In this document: positions 1-12,236 of the stretch, one piece after another
Layout: each line of letters begins with the position of its first letter
How positions within the stretch are numbered: position 1 is the stretch's first letter
Assembly: GCA_021399435.1 (NCBI GenBank)
Contig: JAJTUP010000001.1
Location: 558,001-622,000, forward strand
Direction of reading: 5' to 3'
DNA length: 64,000 nt
Source: Diaporthe sp. PMI_573
Lineage: Eukaryota > Ascomycota > Sordariomycetes > Diaporthales > Diaporthaceae
Translations under genes and position numbers: made by a program
Notes under the pieces: generated by a model
What the model was told of the DNA's origin: nothing
The model's input: only the letters and a program-made list of their open reading frames with translations
The model's database searches: none

Positions 1-1415
1 TGCCCCTAAGCCTCCCCAGCCTATGTACAATGTGAATAAACATATGCCGGCCTCGATTGATGGCTGTAAGATAAGAGAGTTACAGATTATAACACCCTTA
101 GTTGAAAAGAATATGGGGAGAGAAAACCAGGAAACAATACGAAGATATAGAGATAGGTCGGCGTTGCAGGACGCCTGGTCCAAGCTTTACCCGCATTGTC
201 AACTTATGTGTGTGTTGCGAGAGTATTCGTCTGAGAATGTTCTGATAATTCAGTACCTAGGGGAAACTCTACTACCTCGTGGGATGGTATATAAGACGGG
301 AGAACTTGGACGGAATATCTCCGGGCTGGGTGCTCTAAACTGGGTTATCTTGTGTAGAACATTGTGGGTCACACAACGATAGCGATGATGCCCTTCTGAC
401 AGCTTGTAAGTTTGACTGCCTTCTCAAAGACCCGTTTGGCCACGTTCTCCGTTATCAGAATCTGGAGCGCTGTGAGCTAGAGTTTTGCATAAGATAAATA
501 TCAGACTCTGTATCTGAATACTATATGCCACTCGAACTTTAAGAGGCCACCCCGTATTCCTCAGTGTTATAATAGGCGACAACCAACAGTACAGGTCCAA
601 ATCTACCTTGCTGATTCAATTAATGCTCATCCATCTTGCTGCCCACGGATAAAGGCTGCATAAGCCTGGATCTGCGAAGCATCATCTTGGGCTGACTGGC
701 ATGTCGAGAACACTTTGTTTCATTATTCAAGTAGTCCTCAAGGTTAAGATTTACAACAAAAGCTATGTACCACATCTTGATTTGATCCAGCGGTGCCGAG
801 TAGTGACTGGATCTCATTAACCAGATAAAATACGAGACTAGCGTGCTTTCGATTCTCACATTCACGCGTTTGCAGTGTTCATGGGCCCCGTGAATGTATA
901 TCTGAATAAGTCCCGGTATGCCTTTCACTTCCGCCGTCAGCTTATTGAAGTAGCCGCATCACTGTCGAACCAGGGAAGTGAATATCGAGCGGCACTACTT
1001 AAGGCCAGCGTCCGCGAGCGACCCAGCACTCGCCTTTCTTGCCGACTGTCCACTATGACGGTACGGGTCTTATGTACTGCTATGGAATGTAACAACTTTG
1101 GTTGTTAATTCTGGTCTTTTGGCCGAGTGGCCTATTTGCTAGCAGTAATAGAATCCGTCTCATCCACTTTCTGTTCTCCAGGTCAACACATCACAGATCC
1201 AGTATCCATCCACGAAAGGTAAGTCGTATACCAAACCCAATCATCGTGCACAAGGCCATTTTGAGTATACACAAAGCATTGTTTGCATCTATAGATTCAT
1301 GCTGCAGGTTATCTCTTGCCATATCAGCCTCTCTCTTACCACATCATCACGTTTGATGTCCCGTATCTCGACTTTGGCTGAAAAAACCTCCCAGAACTCA
1401 CAGATCCCCTTCAAA
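1..1415. other. Gene-poor left edge, no supported gene
   Basis: I see no convincing gene here. The longest open frame (23-382, plus strand) encodes 119 residues with no recognisable fold. It does contain YKTGELGR, which resembles the A8 core motif of adenylation domains, but the flanking residues do not support that family. The other open frames are short and overlap on opposite strands. Confidence 0.5.
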
Positions 1416-2241
1416 ATGGAAGACAACCACCAGAAAGAGAACCCCATGGCTGCGCAGCAACAGCCGCAGCAGCAGCAGGAGGAGGAGGAACTAACCGACG
1501 AGCAGAGGCATTACGCTCTAAGGTACCTGAAGCAGAGACAAGATCAGAAGACGGAGGAAGACAAACGCGACATTGAGGACAGGCGGTCGCGTATCAAGGA
1601 GATGCTGGCTCCCGAGAACAGGGACAAACCCGTTGTCATCGGTAGCCGCAAGGACTACCTCGCAATGGATGCTGCATACAAGTCTTTGTCTAACCAAGAC
1701 AAGAAAGATGATACTACTTACATGCACGGCTATCCGACAACTGATGCTGACTGGGTGGAGCGGGACTGCCGGGTTAACCGCCGCCATTGATGACTTCAGC
1801 AACATCTGGGACAACCCGAAGAACAAGGCGGCGGGTGACGAGACCAACAACGCAGTCAAAGCAGTCAAGTCTCTGTCCAAGCTTGAGGTCCAGCTCCTCG
1901 CTGGCAAAATTCTCATTTCTGCTTGTGACGCCAACTGTGGACGTTACAACTTTCCTTCCTGGCCCAAGGCCTGGAAGAAGGGCTACTATGGAAACTTCAA
2001 TCTCCGCTGCCAGGGCGTCTGTCATGCCTTGGCCCAGAGCAAGGCTCTTGTTAGGAGCATCATGGATGGTGAGTTTCCATTCACTTTGCGGTTTGCTGTG
2101 GCTCCCGAGGCCGAGTTAAAGGTAAAGGGAGACAACGGCAAGTTCAACAGGAAGAGGGCGGAGACCACAGAGGATATGAAGAAGAGGCTGCGGACAAACA
2201 ACGACAACAACGGCAAGGACGGCGAGGCGGCCCCAAAGTAG
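1416..2241 (+). CDS. Glutamine-rich hypothetical protein, split by an apparent frame change
   Basis: I do not recognise the family. The ATG at 1416 opens a hydrophilic frame with a Q/E-rich stretch at about residues 12-30 (QQQPQQQQEEEE), followed by a charged, probably helical segment. This frame stops at 1790. A second coding-like frame, shifted by one, runs from about 1790 to the stop at 2241 (starting AIDDFSNIWDN) and ends in a basic K/R/N-rich tail. No intron with a good donor joins the two. GT at 1688 to AG at 1799 would restore the frame, but the donor GTCTAA is poor and the splice would remove coding-like sequence. Either a rare intron or a one-base frameshift near 1755-1800 is present. 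Two cysteines and several aromatic residues in the second half suggest a folded domain. It lies just upstream of a similarly disrupted gene. Confidence 0.45.
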
Positions 2242-2256
2242 GACTTTGAAGCGCTG

Positions 2257-2876
2257 ATGCCTAGAATGCCACAGGATCACGTTTCGGCCAACGCGCAACC
2301 CCAACATCTTCCCTCTGGCCATCATCTCAATCAGCTGCCCAACATGGGCTATGCCTCCGTGAGTAGCCCCAATACGAGTATAGACATCGCCGTTTTACTG
2401 ACTAATAGTTCGGACAGACCGAAGCCGCGGGAGACATTTCCCATAACCCGAATCTCACACACAACGGAGCCATGGCCACCACTCCCATGGATCTGCTGGC
2501 CACATGCCAGCCAATACTCCTGCGTTAGGATCAGTCCAGTCCGAGTCTGGAGGAATGGACGGTGTTGCGGGCAACGACCTCGGCTACCCTGAACTGCAGT
2601 CAGACCCTTTTCATGCACTCTCGCCAGGTGGATCGGCAGAGGATCAGGTGAGTCTGCGTGAAGTGTTCTGCGGACATTGGTGCTAACGTTGGTTGACAGG
2701 GATCTCCATTCCCCGGTGGAGCCACTCAAGCCGAGGGCTCGATCGACGTTTACGCTGAAGGCTTCATCCCAATCGAGACCGACGACACCTCTCTGGGCCC
2801 GCAAGAGGAGGTCAAGGATGACATCCCACTATTTGAATCAGACGACTTCAAAGTCAATAGAGACGAAATTACTTGA
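2257..2876 (+). CDS. Hypothetical acidic/proline-rich protein, probably frameshifted
   Basis: No family is recognised. Exon 1 (2257-2358) starts MPRMPQDHVS and ends at GTGAGT; an intron at 2359-2417 ends in ACAG. Exon 2 then reads TEAAGDISHNPN and meets a stop at about 2529. A different frame, open from 2447 and with an ATG at 2504, continues as MPANTPALGSVQSES to 2647. A clear intron (2648-2699, GTGAGT to GACAG) leads to a last exon (2700-2876) ending in the acidic DDFKVNRDEIT. I found no acceptor that joins exon 1 to the later frame, so either a 106-residue gene starts at 2504 or one longer gene is broken by a frameshift near 2490-2510. The low-complexity style matches the neighbours at 1.4 and 12.2 kb. 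Confidence 0.4.
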
Positions 2877-3691
2877 AGTAGTAGCGATGGCACACGATCG
2901 CAGTTGTTTTTAGCTTGGGACAGTTCGTCCGATTTCGGCAGCGTTGAATCTGAACGATAACTCGGGACAGTCTGATCAGTAAGACTGGGTTCATCTGATG
3001 GAGGAATGTCTTCGGTATAGCATGCAAGGACAATATTGAGAAGAAAAAAAAGGTTCCACTAGGTTCGGTTGGTCCAAGATTTCCCAGTATTCTATGTTGG
3101 TGAGGATGTGCGTTGCTGAAACAGGACAGATTAGCCTGCTTGGATGATTCTGGGGGAAAGATATCCGTCACTATCCGAAAAGCTTGAGAACAGAGAGTCA
3201 CAATCATCTCAGCAGAGGAGATTAAGTCGAGTAAGGACCGGCGTCCTTATTCTACTCAACCTCAGTCATGGATCAGAGGCCTGGTCGTAGGAAGGTTCCA
3301 ATGGTGTTGGTTGGGATCTATCCCAGTACTACGATCCAATGTACGAAGACATCACTTTTTCATGGGACAACTTGGCAAGTGGTGTCAATTTTGTTCCATT
3401 TTTCGCAGCTAGAGTATGCCATCCTTCGTACTTCCACACACATGTGCAACTGAGCGCCTAGCTAGGTACTACAGCTCTTTCCATCCTATCAGTCTTTCTT
3501 CAAGTGCGCACCAACTGCTGCGGAAAAGGCGCTCCAAAAATTCCCATCTTCCAATCTCTTGCCACCTCATGGCTCAATCCACAATCTTTTTGCTTTGACA
3601 ATCAAGCGTTCGCTGCCTGATTGACGTCGACTGCGTTGTCAGGGCTGAAGGAGCCCGCAGTCCCAAGGTCTGCACCACACCCTCAAAATCT
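2877..3691. other. Intergenic, nothing recognised
   Basis: About 0.8 kb between two hypothetical genes that converge on it. Only short frames without codon structure are seen. The stretch probably carries the 3' ends of both neighbours. Confidence 0.5.
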
Positions 3692-4861
3692 TTAGTTGTC
3701 CTCTTCGTCTTCTTCGTCATCTTCTTCATCCTCGTCGTCTTCGTCAGCCTCTTCGCCATCGTCCTCTTCTGATCCAGAGTCGCACTCATCATTGCAGCCA
3801 TTTCCCCCGCCATTCTGGGCGGCTCCTTGATCCAACCCTTGTCGGATCGTGGGCCATTGGCCGTTTGAATTCATGCCTGGTCGCTGTCCGGCTGGCTGGG
3901 AAAAGGGATTTGGTGCCTGTGACGCAGGCTGTGGATTCTGCTGGTTGTTCAGCGCGGCAGGATGCTGGGAGAAGGGTGGTGGCGGCTGCGCAGCGGCGTA
4001 ATTCGGCTGCTGTCGATCCTGTTGCATCTGGTGAGCTGCCTGTTGCTGGCCCTGTGGCGGTCGCACCTGTGAGGGACCTGTCGGTGGGAAGGGCTGAGAA
4101 GATACCGCTTGAAGTGGTGGTCCTCGAGCCGGTGGTGCTTGAGTGGGTGCTCGAAGAAGTCGCTGAGTAGGCGCTCGAATAAGCTGCTGAGTAGGTGCGT
4201 GAGCAGGTTGCTGACCAGGTACTGCTCGCATAGGTGGTCCTCGATGAGGAGCTGGAGTAGCTACCCGAGCAGGCTGTGCTTGGATAGGGAGTCCTCGGAT
4301 AGGCTGCGCTTGAGTAGGAGCCGAAAAAGCTTGCTGAGCAGGGAGCTGAGCAGGCACTGGTCCTCGAACAGCTGGCGCTTGGATGGGCGCCCCAGCAGGT
4401 TGCTGAGCGGGAAGAAGCTGAGGTCGTGCTGCTTGAGGTTGCAGAGCTTGCTGCCTGAGAAATGTCTGTCTCTCGTGTGCTTCGGACTTTGGGTTGAACC
4501 TCATTGCCCTGAACTCTGCCTGATCCCAGTGAGGTGGGTACGGCCACACACCTTCCTCAACACAGGGTATCTGGGCGAGATCAGCCAGTGCTTCTACTGT
4601 CTGCTTGCGTATGTTCCCGGTGTAGACTCCTCCACGACGGAGGCTCCACTTCAGCGCCCGAAGGGCTTCCGGATGCACTTTCTGGAATCGCTCTTTGGAC
4701 CATCCATTGAAGGTCTCTCGAAAGTCGGCATAGAGACCATAAACGCGATGCTGTTGCATTGTCTCGTAGTACTTGATCTCCCGCCAGACCAGAGTGGTAT
4801 CATCGGAATTTGGCTGAGTTGACTGCTCGGGCTGTGCAGGTGTTGTTTGTAGAGACGACAT
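3692..4861 (-). CDS. Proline/glutamine/alanine-rich protein with acidic C-terminus
   Basis: An intronless 389-residue protein of unrecognised family. Residues about 25-135 are of normal complexity and probably folded (WREIKYYETMQQHRVYGLYADFRETF, then LRALKWSLRRGGVYTGNIRKQ). From about 140 to 340 the protein is a disordered P/Q/A-rich region with an irregular repeat of the type RAPTQ/RGPPMQA. The last 40 residues are almost entirely D and E. There is no signal peptide and no membrane segment. A small N-terminal domain with a long disordered tail and an acidic end would suit a nuclear or chromatin-associated protein, but that is inference only. The repeat opens long false frames on the other strand and in shifted frames. 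Confidence 0.65.
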   Translation of the reverse strand: MSSLQTTPAQPEQSTQPNSDDTTLVWREIKYYETMQQHRVYGLYADFRETFNGWSKERFQKVHPEALRALKWSLRRGGVYTGNIRKQTVEALADLAQIPCVEEGVWPYPPHWDQAEFRAMRFNPKSEAHERQTFLRQQALQPQAARPQLLPAQQPAGAPIQAPAVRGPVPAQLPAQQAFSAPTQAQPIRGLPIQAQPARVATPAPHRGPPMRAVPGQQPAHAPTQQLIRAPTQRLLRAPTQAPPARGPPLQAVSSQPFPPTGPSQVRPPQGQQQAAHQMQQDRQQPNYAAAQPPPPFSQHPAALNNQQNPQPASQAPNPFSQPAGQRPGMNSNGQWPTIRQGLDQGAAQNGGGNGCNDECDSGSEEDDGEEADEDDEDEEDDEEDEEDN

Positions 4862-6797
4862 CGTGATAGTTCGGAATGCCCACGCGGAGCCGTTTGTGGC
4901 GTGTCACGAGTGAGGATTGTCGACGTCGGGGGGTGAGTGTGCGAGTGGTTCGTTGCGAGTGAGGCTTGACAACGATGCGGTTGTTTTTGAGAGATGTGCC
5001 ACGACTCAGGTGGCTCACTCAGAGGTGCTTGAGGTTGGTCGGAAGTAGGGCTGTCTGAGGATGAAAATGCGGTGCATTCAGGCCTGATTTATAGGAGTAA
5101 GGAAGGGCGAAACCTGCCCTGGACTCAGCTATTAAATACCCCCGTGGGCGGTGTGGAGATGTGTGCAGCGCAGGCAGAAACGGAAGTGAATTAGGGCATT
5201 CACACAAACGTTACATCGTCGATGGTTGTGTTGTTTGAGACGTGATCAAACCAGGTGCCCTGTTTGGAATTTCTGGGATGTCAAGAGCGGGAGTTTCGGC
5301 GGCATTTCTCATGTGAATACGGAACAGTGGAACATATCCCTGCCAAGAACTGGTTGAAGATCGGAGTGAATTGTGGCGAGTGAATTCTTCCAACCCTTGC
5401 TGTCGGGGACCAACAAGAGGTGACTGAAGGGCTTTCCGTACAAGTTAAGTGACTCAATAGTAGTCGGAGACAATTCTCTTTACATATTTCAACACGCCCA
5501 TTTCGCTCTTAGCAGATGGTGGAGCAGTTATAATCCTTGTGAGAACTCTCCATGACTGTTCATGGGTTCAGCGTCCTTCTCAAGGCGTCCCATCGGACCA
5601 TCGGCCATTCTAGTCCTCCCAGTCCGTCTCTTTGTTCACCCAGACCATCTCCTTGGCATTCATCCGAGTGTTCTCCGCAGTGATGTACCCATTCTTTCAC
5701 CGAGGTCGCCCGATTTAGTATCATACTCGCTTGAGTTTGATACTATGGGAGTAGGTCCATCGTCGCTTGCAGAAGCCGCAAAGCCAGTGCAAATTCATAG
5801 CTTGTGTGGCCATCCTTTGATAACTCCTAGCGTCGCCGTCATCATACAAGGATATGGGAGCCTGGCAAGCATTGTCAAAAAAATATATCCATGGTCAGGC
5901 TCCAACCGAAGCTTCCGCTCAAACATGTAAGCCGTCTTTGTCTTTGCACTCAAACTGTATCACATTGTCAACACTATGGAATCGTCGATTGTGAGCAAGA
6001 GTATCGTGTTGCCGAAGGATGCCGAAGGAAGAAATTGTGAGCATCTCACACAGTGACATTGAAGGCGAATGGGCCAGTCGCAGACCGTATTTGTTTCACA
6101 GAACCTTGAACTTGCGGAACTCACCAGCCCGTGGGTACGATGCCTTAATTCCAAAAAGGACTCCATTATTAGAATCTCATGACACGGGAGGAAGGTACGT
6201 TTCAAAGCTACTACAGACAGTACTGACCTACCTTGGTTTACAATTAAGCTTCACATTCTCCCGTGAGAGTCCAAACATGGTCTTCAAACCCAGAGTAAAC
6301 GGTGAAAACACTCTCGAATACACGTCAATGTCAATAAGGCTGTGAGACATAATGTGTAATGATACGTTCAATTCAAGACTGTGACTAGCTCGCTGAATGG
6401 CACCACAGTCAGGGATGTTCTCATAGAGAATACAAGAAAATGCTGAACGACACAACATTTTATCCTTCAACCTTACTCCTGAGAGTTTCGCTGCCAGAGA
6501 TGGACTTTGAGAGCGTTTAACCTGCTTGGCTGACGGCTTGGAAGTTTTGCTCGCCAATATATGACCACCATCGGCACCCCCCAAACCACCACTCCGGCCG
6601 ACCCAAGCCCAAGTTATCATTCTCATAGAGGCTATACAAAGACTTATTCGACCGCAGGAACTTTGACGAGGAAACGATCAATCGATCCTGCGTTGAATTC
6701 GCTGTGTTATCTTCACCGTCTTCCCGACAAGTCTGTGACGCCAAGAACCACATCGAGACTAATTGCCGGATGCTGTGGAAGGGACCTTCTTGAGACC
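4862..6797. other. 1.9 kb intergenic region, nothing recognised
   Basis: Only short, unconvincing frames on both strands. The part next to 4861 must hold the promoter of the minus-strand gene. No repeat or transposon signature was noticed. Confidence 0.5.
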
Positions 6798-7841
6798 CTA
6801 AGCGGAGCTCTTGCTTGTTCCCGAGCTGCTGGATGTATTGCTTCCAGCAGGGTTCTCTTTGGTCATGGCATTGGTCGATTGCGGGGGGTTGTCGCTCTGG
6901 GCCCGCGCCTTGATGGCAGATGGCTCCTGGACCTTGTCTTCCGCAGCGGCGCGCTTCGCAGCCTTTTGGGGTCCGGACGAGGACCCGCCGCTGTTGGTAG
7001 AGCTGGTCTGGCTGGAAGTGGACTGGCCCGCGGGCTGCGAAGTGTTCTTGGCGTTGACAGTTTTAGGTCCGCTATCAACATTCGAAGTCTGTGATGCGAA
7101 CTTTTCCGGAACGCGCTTAGTACCCGTCGTGTCACGCCTGAGCGGCGCACCCTCAGCCGGGGACTGGGAAGAGCTGTTCCTTGACCCACCGGAGCCCCCG
7201 TTACCTGGAGTCCGGCTGGGGCCCGTGGTGCTCCCGGTGCCCCCGTTTGGCTGGCCCCCGGGAGGCTTGCCAGTCGAGCCGGCGTTGCCACCCTCGGGGC
7301 TACCGTCACCCGCGGCCTGCTGGGTGGGACCTTGGTCACGTCCGGAGAGACTTCTGCCGGAGCTCACAGTGGAGGCGGTCGCGGCGGTAGCGGCCTTGCC
7401 TACCGGGCTGGCTCCTGGCGCAGGGTTTTCTTGAACCTTTTTGCCGAAAGACAAGCCTCTCTTTTGGCTCTCACTTCGCTTGACTGGTTCGTTCTCGTTT
7501 GAACCACCGTCCTCGCTTGAACCACCATTCTCGGTTGAATCTTCGTTCCCGGTTGAACTTCCGTTCTCGTTCGAACCTCCATCCTCACTTGAACCTCCAT
7601 CCTCGCTTGAACCCTCATCGCTCGCGTTGACATCCGCAGAGGCTGCGTTGTTATTCATTCCCCGCATCATACCTGGCTTGAAACCATCGCCCCCGGCACG
7701 GAAATTGGAGACAGAGCCAGATGGGTTTGCGCTGGCCGTCATGTTGCCTGCCCGGGCTACGTGCCTCTCTACAAGAAGCGGTGCACCATGGACCATGGTA
7801 ACAGCAACAAGAAAGGCGCCGAAGGTGGAGCTTAGCTGCAT
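6798..7841 (-). CDS. Secreted Ser/Gly/Asn-rich repeat protein (hypothetical)
   Basis: 347 residues, no intron. The start MQLSSTFGAFLVAVTMVHGAP is a good signal peptide with likely cleavage after HGA near residue 20, so the product should enter the secretory pathway. Residues about 75-120 are an irregular acidic repeat of units such as SSEDGGSNENG. The rest is low-complexity G/S/T/P/N with several dibasic sites (VKR, QKR, LRR, TKR, AKR) that Kex2-type proteases could cut. There is no GPI signal, cysteine framework or enzyme motif. It could be a wall-associated protein, a secreted effector-like protein or a processed precursor; the sequence does not decide. The disordered composition also opens long frames on the opposite strand, which I regard as shadows. 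Confidence 0.65.
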   Translation of the reverse strand: MQLSSTFGAFLVAVTMVHGAPLLVERHVARAGNMTASANPSGSVSNFRAGGDGFKPGMMRGMNNNAASADVNASDEGSSEDGGSSEDGGSNENGSSTGNEDSTENGGSSEDGGSNENEPVKRSESQKRGLSFGKKVQENPAPGASPVGKAATAATASTVSSGRSLSGRDQGPTQQAAGDGSPEGGNAGSTGKPPGGQPNGGTGSTTGPSRTPGNGGSGGSRNSSSQSPAEGAPLRRDTTGTKRVPEKFASQTSNVDSGPKTVNAKNTSQPAGQSTSSQTSSTNSGGSSSGPQKAAKRAAAEDKVQEPSAIKARAQSDNPPQSTNAMTKENPAGSNTSSSSGTSKSSA

Positions 7842-10800
7842 TTTGACAGAAGTATATGATGATATCGGGAGGGAAGAAGGTGGCCTGAATTAAAGCAGAC
7901 GAAGTTGTAGGACTTGTGATTGTAGAGGGATTTTATCAGTACTGGCCTGCAGTATAACTGTTGTAGGGTACAGGAAAGAAGATTGAAAGAGTGGATGAAT
8001 GAAAAAGAGTAGAGAATAGAGAATGAAAGAGACTACTACCAGAGTAAGTCCCAGAGTCAAGATAAGGAGTGATGTGAAAGACTGTGATGATGAGAATAGA
8101 ATGGGGACATGAGCCTGAAGGCAGACAATGGATTTCTTTAAGTAGACATCACGATGCCGCCGCGAACGAGTCAACAAACTGTGTGCCTCAACAATAGATG
8201 CAGCCATCGCGAATCAACAAGGGGAGACGACCGGGAGACGACCCAAGAGGCCTGCTTCAGCCAAAGCCCTTCCACGATGGTCGTTTCACGCCCTCGGCTT
8301 CAATCCCAGGGCGGCCAGAGCCAGTAGTATCGGTTAGTAAATGTGACTGGGGAGTAGTTGAGGCCCATGAGCTCTGCGACAAGTACGGAGGGTTGCGACC
8401 GCGTTGGGCTGCCCATGGCTCGCCCACTACTCTCTTTTGGGCCCGCCCCCAGCTGCTGTGTATGTGGTCGAGTGTGGCTGACCTGATACCGCATCCAACT
8501 GTCTCGGTCTCGACAGGGTGAGTCCGAGGTAGCTCGCAAGGATATCCACCTGGCTGCATACAACGGGACTGGTGTAGAAGACTGATGGTCGCCAAAATTC
8601 CCTTTCGGGCTTCGAGTCGGGTCGCGACACTTTTGCGTCTTCACATTGTATCATCGTGCCCTGGCTTGAAGGATGCGCAGAAATTTATTATGCTGATACT
8701 TCGAAGACAGAGTGAGGAAAATATGCGTGAGTTGGTATAGCAACTCCAGCCACAACTTTGTGTTGCGTACGAAAAGAAAACCTAGTACTTGGCTTGCTGT
8801 TACACAGGATGCGAACGTGCGAACGAAGGGAATAGTAGGCAGGCATCTGACATTATGGGAGCGCGACCTGCAGGTGCGCCACTGCGCTGGGAATGGAGGC
8901 GAAGGTTGCAGCCTGCATATATAAAAATACACGTTGTGCAGCAACCACGAACAGCCTAGCCCAGTCATTGCCTAGACATTTTCCCTTCGTTCTTGGCCAA
9001 GCTGGCCGATGCTACGTGGAGGAGAAGGAGCGGAATGTTGAAACTGTTCAACGTTGACGGCCTTGAGACACAACCCATCGCGTGGCCACTTCGGGGTAGC
9101 CAACGAACAGTAGTTCGGACGACATCACGGCTCTTCGGGACCGGTGGGACCGATATGTTGTGTTGCCGAACAAGGAGGAGTCTTAACCAATAGCGGCCCC
9201 CTGTTGATATGCACGCCAGCCATGGCGGCTTGGTCCCGGATCCTTTGGCTCAATTGCATGATCCCTTGAGTTCAATTTTGGCAGCTGAATAACACAGGTC
9301 TTTAACTGGGCATCTTCTTTTTTCCCCCTTCCGGCAAGAGCCATGTAATTGACTACGACAGCAGAGACGGAAGAAAACAAAGGATAAGACAGGAAGGAAG
9401 CGAATGAGGCACCCAGACGCTTGTGCGCTGTTCAGCCAGGTCTTTCAAGCACTGTGAAAGGGGTCGAGCATTAGGCTCAACCCAAAACATTGATTAACCC
9501 AATATCAGGGAAGGCGATGGCCGCATTGGAGCATAGGACATGTCAAGGCAACCAGGAAACGGCCTGAAGTGACCAGATTCGGCCACCGTCTTGGCCAGCC
9601 TCCCAATACTCCTGTATGTGGTGCTAGCTGTCCATCATTCATTCAATGTTATGTCATCGTTTGCCTTGCGCTACACAGGCGCGCTTCGTCTTGCTCAAAC
9701 TCGGCACTGAAAACGTGCTAAGGGAGATGAATCAAAGGAGGAAGCTTCTAGGTAGCGCGTGGGTCAAGAAGAAGCTGAAGTCGGAGCTTATGCCCATGCG
9801 TACGCTTATTATTGATCGCGGAGCTTCTCATCCGTAGGACCCCACCCATAATGAGCGTGTCAAGTATCGATGGATACCCTTGGCCGGTATTCGGGACATT
9901 GATAGCGTGCATGGTCAAACAGGCAACAGTGCACCAGCTAAAAGGATCTCTGGGGACCAAATTGACGGTCACAACGATTAGATGCTACAAAGGTCGTAGC
10001 GTTCCCGCCGGCTCCCGCGAGGCTCTCGCCGGGCTCTCGCCGGGTCTGCAGCGGCGTCTTGACTGACGCGTGTAAGTCACGTAGGAATACGAGCCAGAAT
10101 CAGCACAAAGTGAATATTGTCCACCAATCGACGTGTCATATCTTGAATCAAAGTGACTGAAGTGCACCAGGAGCTTGCTGCACTGAGCTGCTCGCACACC
10201 GGGGGTGGTCAAGAATGTACATTGATTATGGCCTGGTCTGCACTATCGCTGACAATGTGGTCATCTCTGCGTGGATTCTACAGCCGCTGCTCACTTGGAG
10301 GAGGCGACACTAGTCCCTACACGCCGGGCCGTCCGCCGTCAAGACCGCAGGTTCTGCTTCATAAGCAAGTTCCAGTTGAAGCCGTCACGGGGATCTTAAA
10401 CCTCGGTCCTTTCGTGAGGCTCAAGACGGGACACGTTGCCGATCGCCTGTTCAGTTCGGTTTCCTTCACCAGCCCTTTCACCGGCAGCCAACAGAAATCA
10501 GTGATCGATAGCAGTCCTGTCATACCCTAGGGGTTATGTCTGGAACGAAACAGGCTATGGCTGTGATCGTAAGAGGCGACGAAAAGTAAATTCGGCGCTG
10601 GAAGATCACATGGCTATGGCTACGTTTCTTGGAGGCACGGTTACATCGGCCGGGAAAGCCCCGTCCCAATCAGTAAGACAAAAGTTTCCCGCTGCCTCGT
10701 TGCCTAGTAGGTATCGATTGAAGGTACAAGTTCTGGTGTGAATAGAGCAAGATTAGCGGCTACTAAGTGTTTGTTCCTATGTGGTAATCGATTCACATGC

Positions 10801-12236
10801 ACGTGGCCGAGCCTTGCTCAAGGACTATACGAAAGAATGAACTAGACATCCCTAGAGCGAGGATTCCACTGGAATCAGCGCTCGGATCTCGCCTGGTACC
10901 CTCTGCTGAATAACAGCTCAACGTAGCCGGGATCCGGCTTATGGTCCGTCGCAGAAGGCGCCTAAGAAAAGCAGCTCCGTTTAGCGATGACTAGTTTGAA
11001 CTAACACTCACTCCACATAGAAGACCGCAAAGCTGATCGGGTGTTACTGTGCCTTATATTCGGGGGTCAGCTCATATTTTGCCGTCGAGCCGGTGTTGTT
11101 GGTTGCCAGTTCGTCTTGTGCGGCTATGCAGCCGCCCATTCATCGTGGCACAAGAGCTATACTCAACATACATGTTGCATTCACATGTAGGTATACGTCA
11201 CTTCTTGCAATCAACGAGTAACGTACTCATAATCTGGTCTTTTAATAGTTACCACAGCTCACTCCTGCAACCTTTCCATTCAAAATTATGACCTCTACTT
11301 AGCTGCTTCCTTGATACACCCAACCCATCCTATCATAGTATCTACACTGGCACTTTTTTTCTTTTTGTAATTAAGTAGTCTAATCAAAGAGGACTCGTAC
11401 GAAAACCCTCCCACTCTGTCTCTCAGCCTTTCTTGATACGCAGTGCAAGAGTGGATCTCGATCGGCTGGCTCATACAACGGATCGTGCATTAAATTCGAG
11501 CGACTCAATTATCTGACGAGACCGGATTGTGTTCGAAGCCCATTAGAGACACTCGGATGGCACGCCACTACAATGGTTAACTTTGATTCAAGAAGCCGTC
11601 GGAGGCCCAACAAACCTTATCATCAAGGCAAAAGAGATTCTCGGCTTGAAAGGCTGTGACAGAAAGAAAGGCTTGCTAGCCCCTACATATACGGTACTTG
11701 ATCGTTTAGCGCGCAACATACGGCTACGACGGTGCTACGCCGGCCATCATATCGGCAGTCGCGTGAGCAGAACAATTATCCTTGGCCTCTTTTTTTTTGC
11801 CTACCAGTGAATATGAAAAGTGACTTTCATCATGTTCTTCCTTATTAGCTCTCAACCCATGAAATCTTGATACTCGCGCCCCCCCGTTCCCTTTCGAAAT
11901 CAGCAGATTTCTGCTGAGCATAGCTTGTCAAGCTTGTTCTCTTGTCAAGTCCTATTTCTCACATGGCCATAAAGAGTGGACTGTGCCCACCTGAGAAATT
12001 ATCGATCGCATTTAATCGAGCTCAGGCGCGGCCAGCTGGTAGCTCATCGGCAAGGTGCTTTTTGTTTCTCGCTGTCGGCGGTACTCGTCGGGAACGAATT
12101 ACGAACCGTCCACAGCATCTGAAATTTTGTGGAAGCAGGCGTTCCCCATCGAGCGATTCAACTTACAACTTCTTGCTTTCCTTTGCCTTATTCGACCTTC
12201 CATCCGGAGAGCCCGGAACTCTGTACTCGCGACAAG
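7842..12236. other. 4.4 kb region without a supportable gene
   Basis: This is the longest gap in the window. Frames are short (under about 130 residues), overlap in several phases and show no family resemblance or consistent splice pattern. A C/G-rich patch with repeated ctcgccggg lies at about 10005-10050. No terminal inverted repeats, long direct repeats or reverse-transcriptase/transposase motifs were noticed. It may be decayed sequence, but base composition is not obviously extreme. Confidence 0.5.

Noticed and set aside
23..382. 119-residue frame with YKTGELGR, similar to NRPS adenylation motif A8
   Set aside because: The residues on either side do not match an adenylation domain and no other NRPS motif is found nearby. 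It is probably chance.
5562..5930. 122-residue plus-strand frame
   Set aside because: No domain, signal peptide or splice context; composition looks random.
10153..10530. 125-residue plus-strand frame in the gene-poor gap
   Set aside because: No recognisable fold, biased toward S/T/P by base composition, and no start context or splice support.
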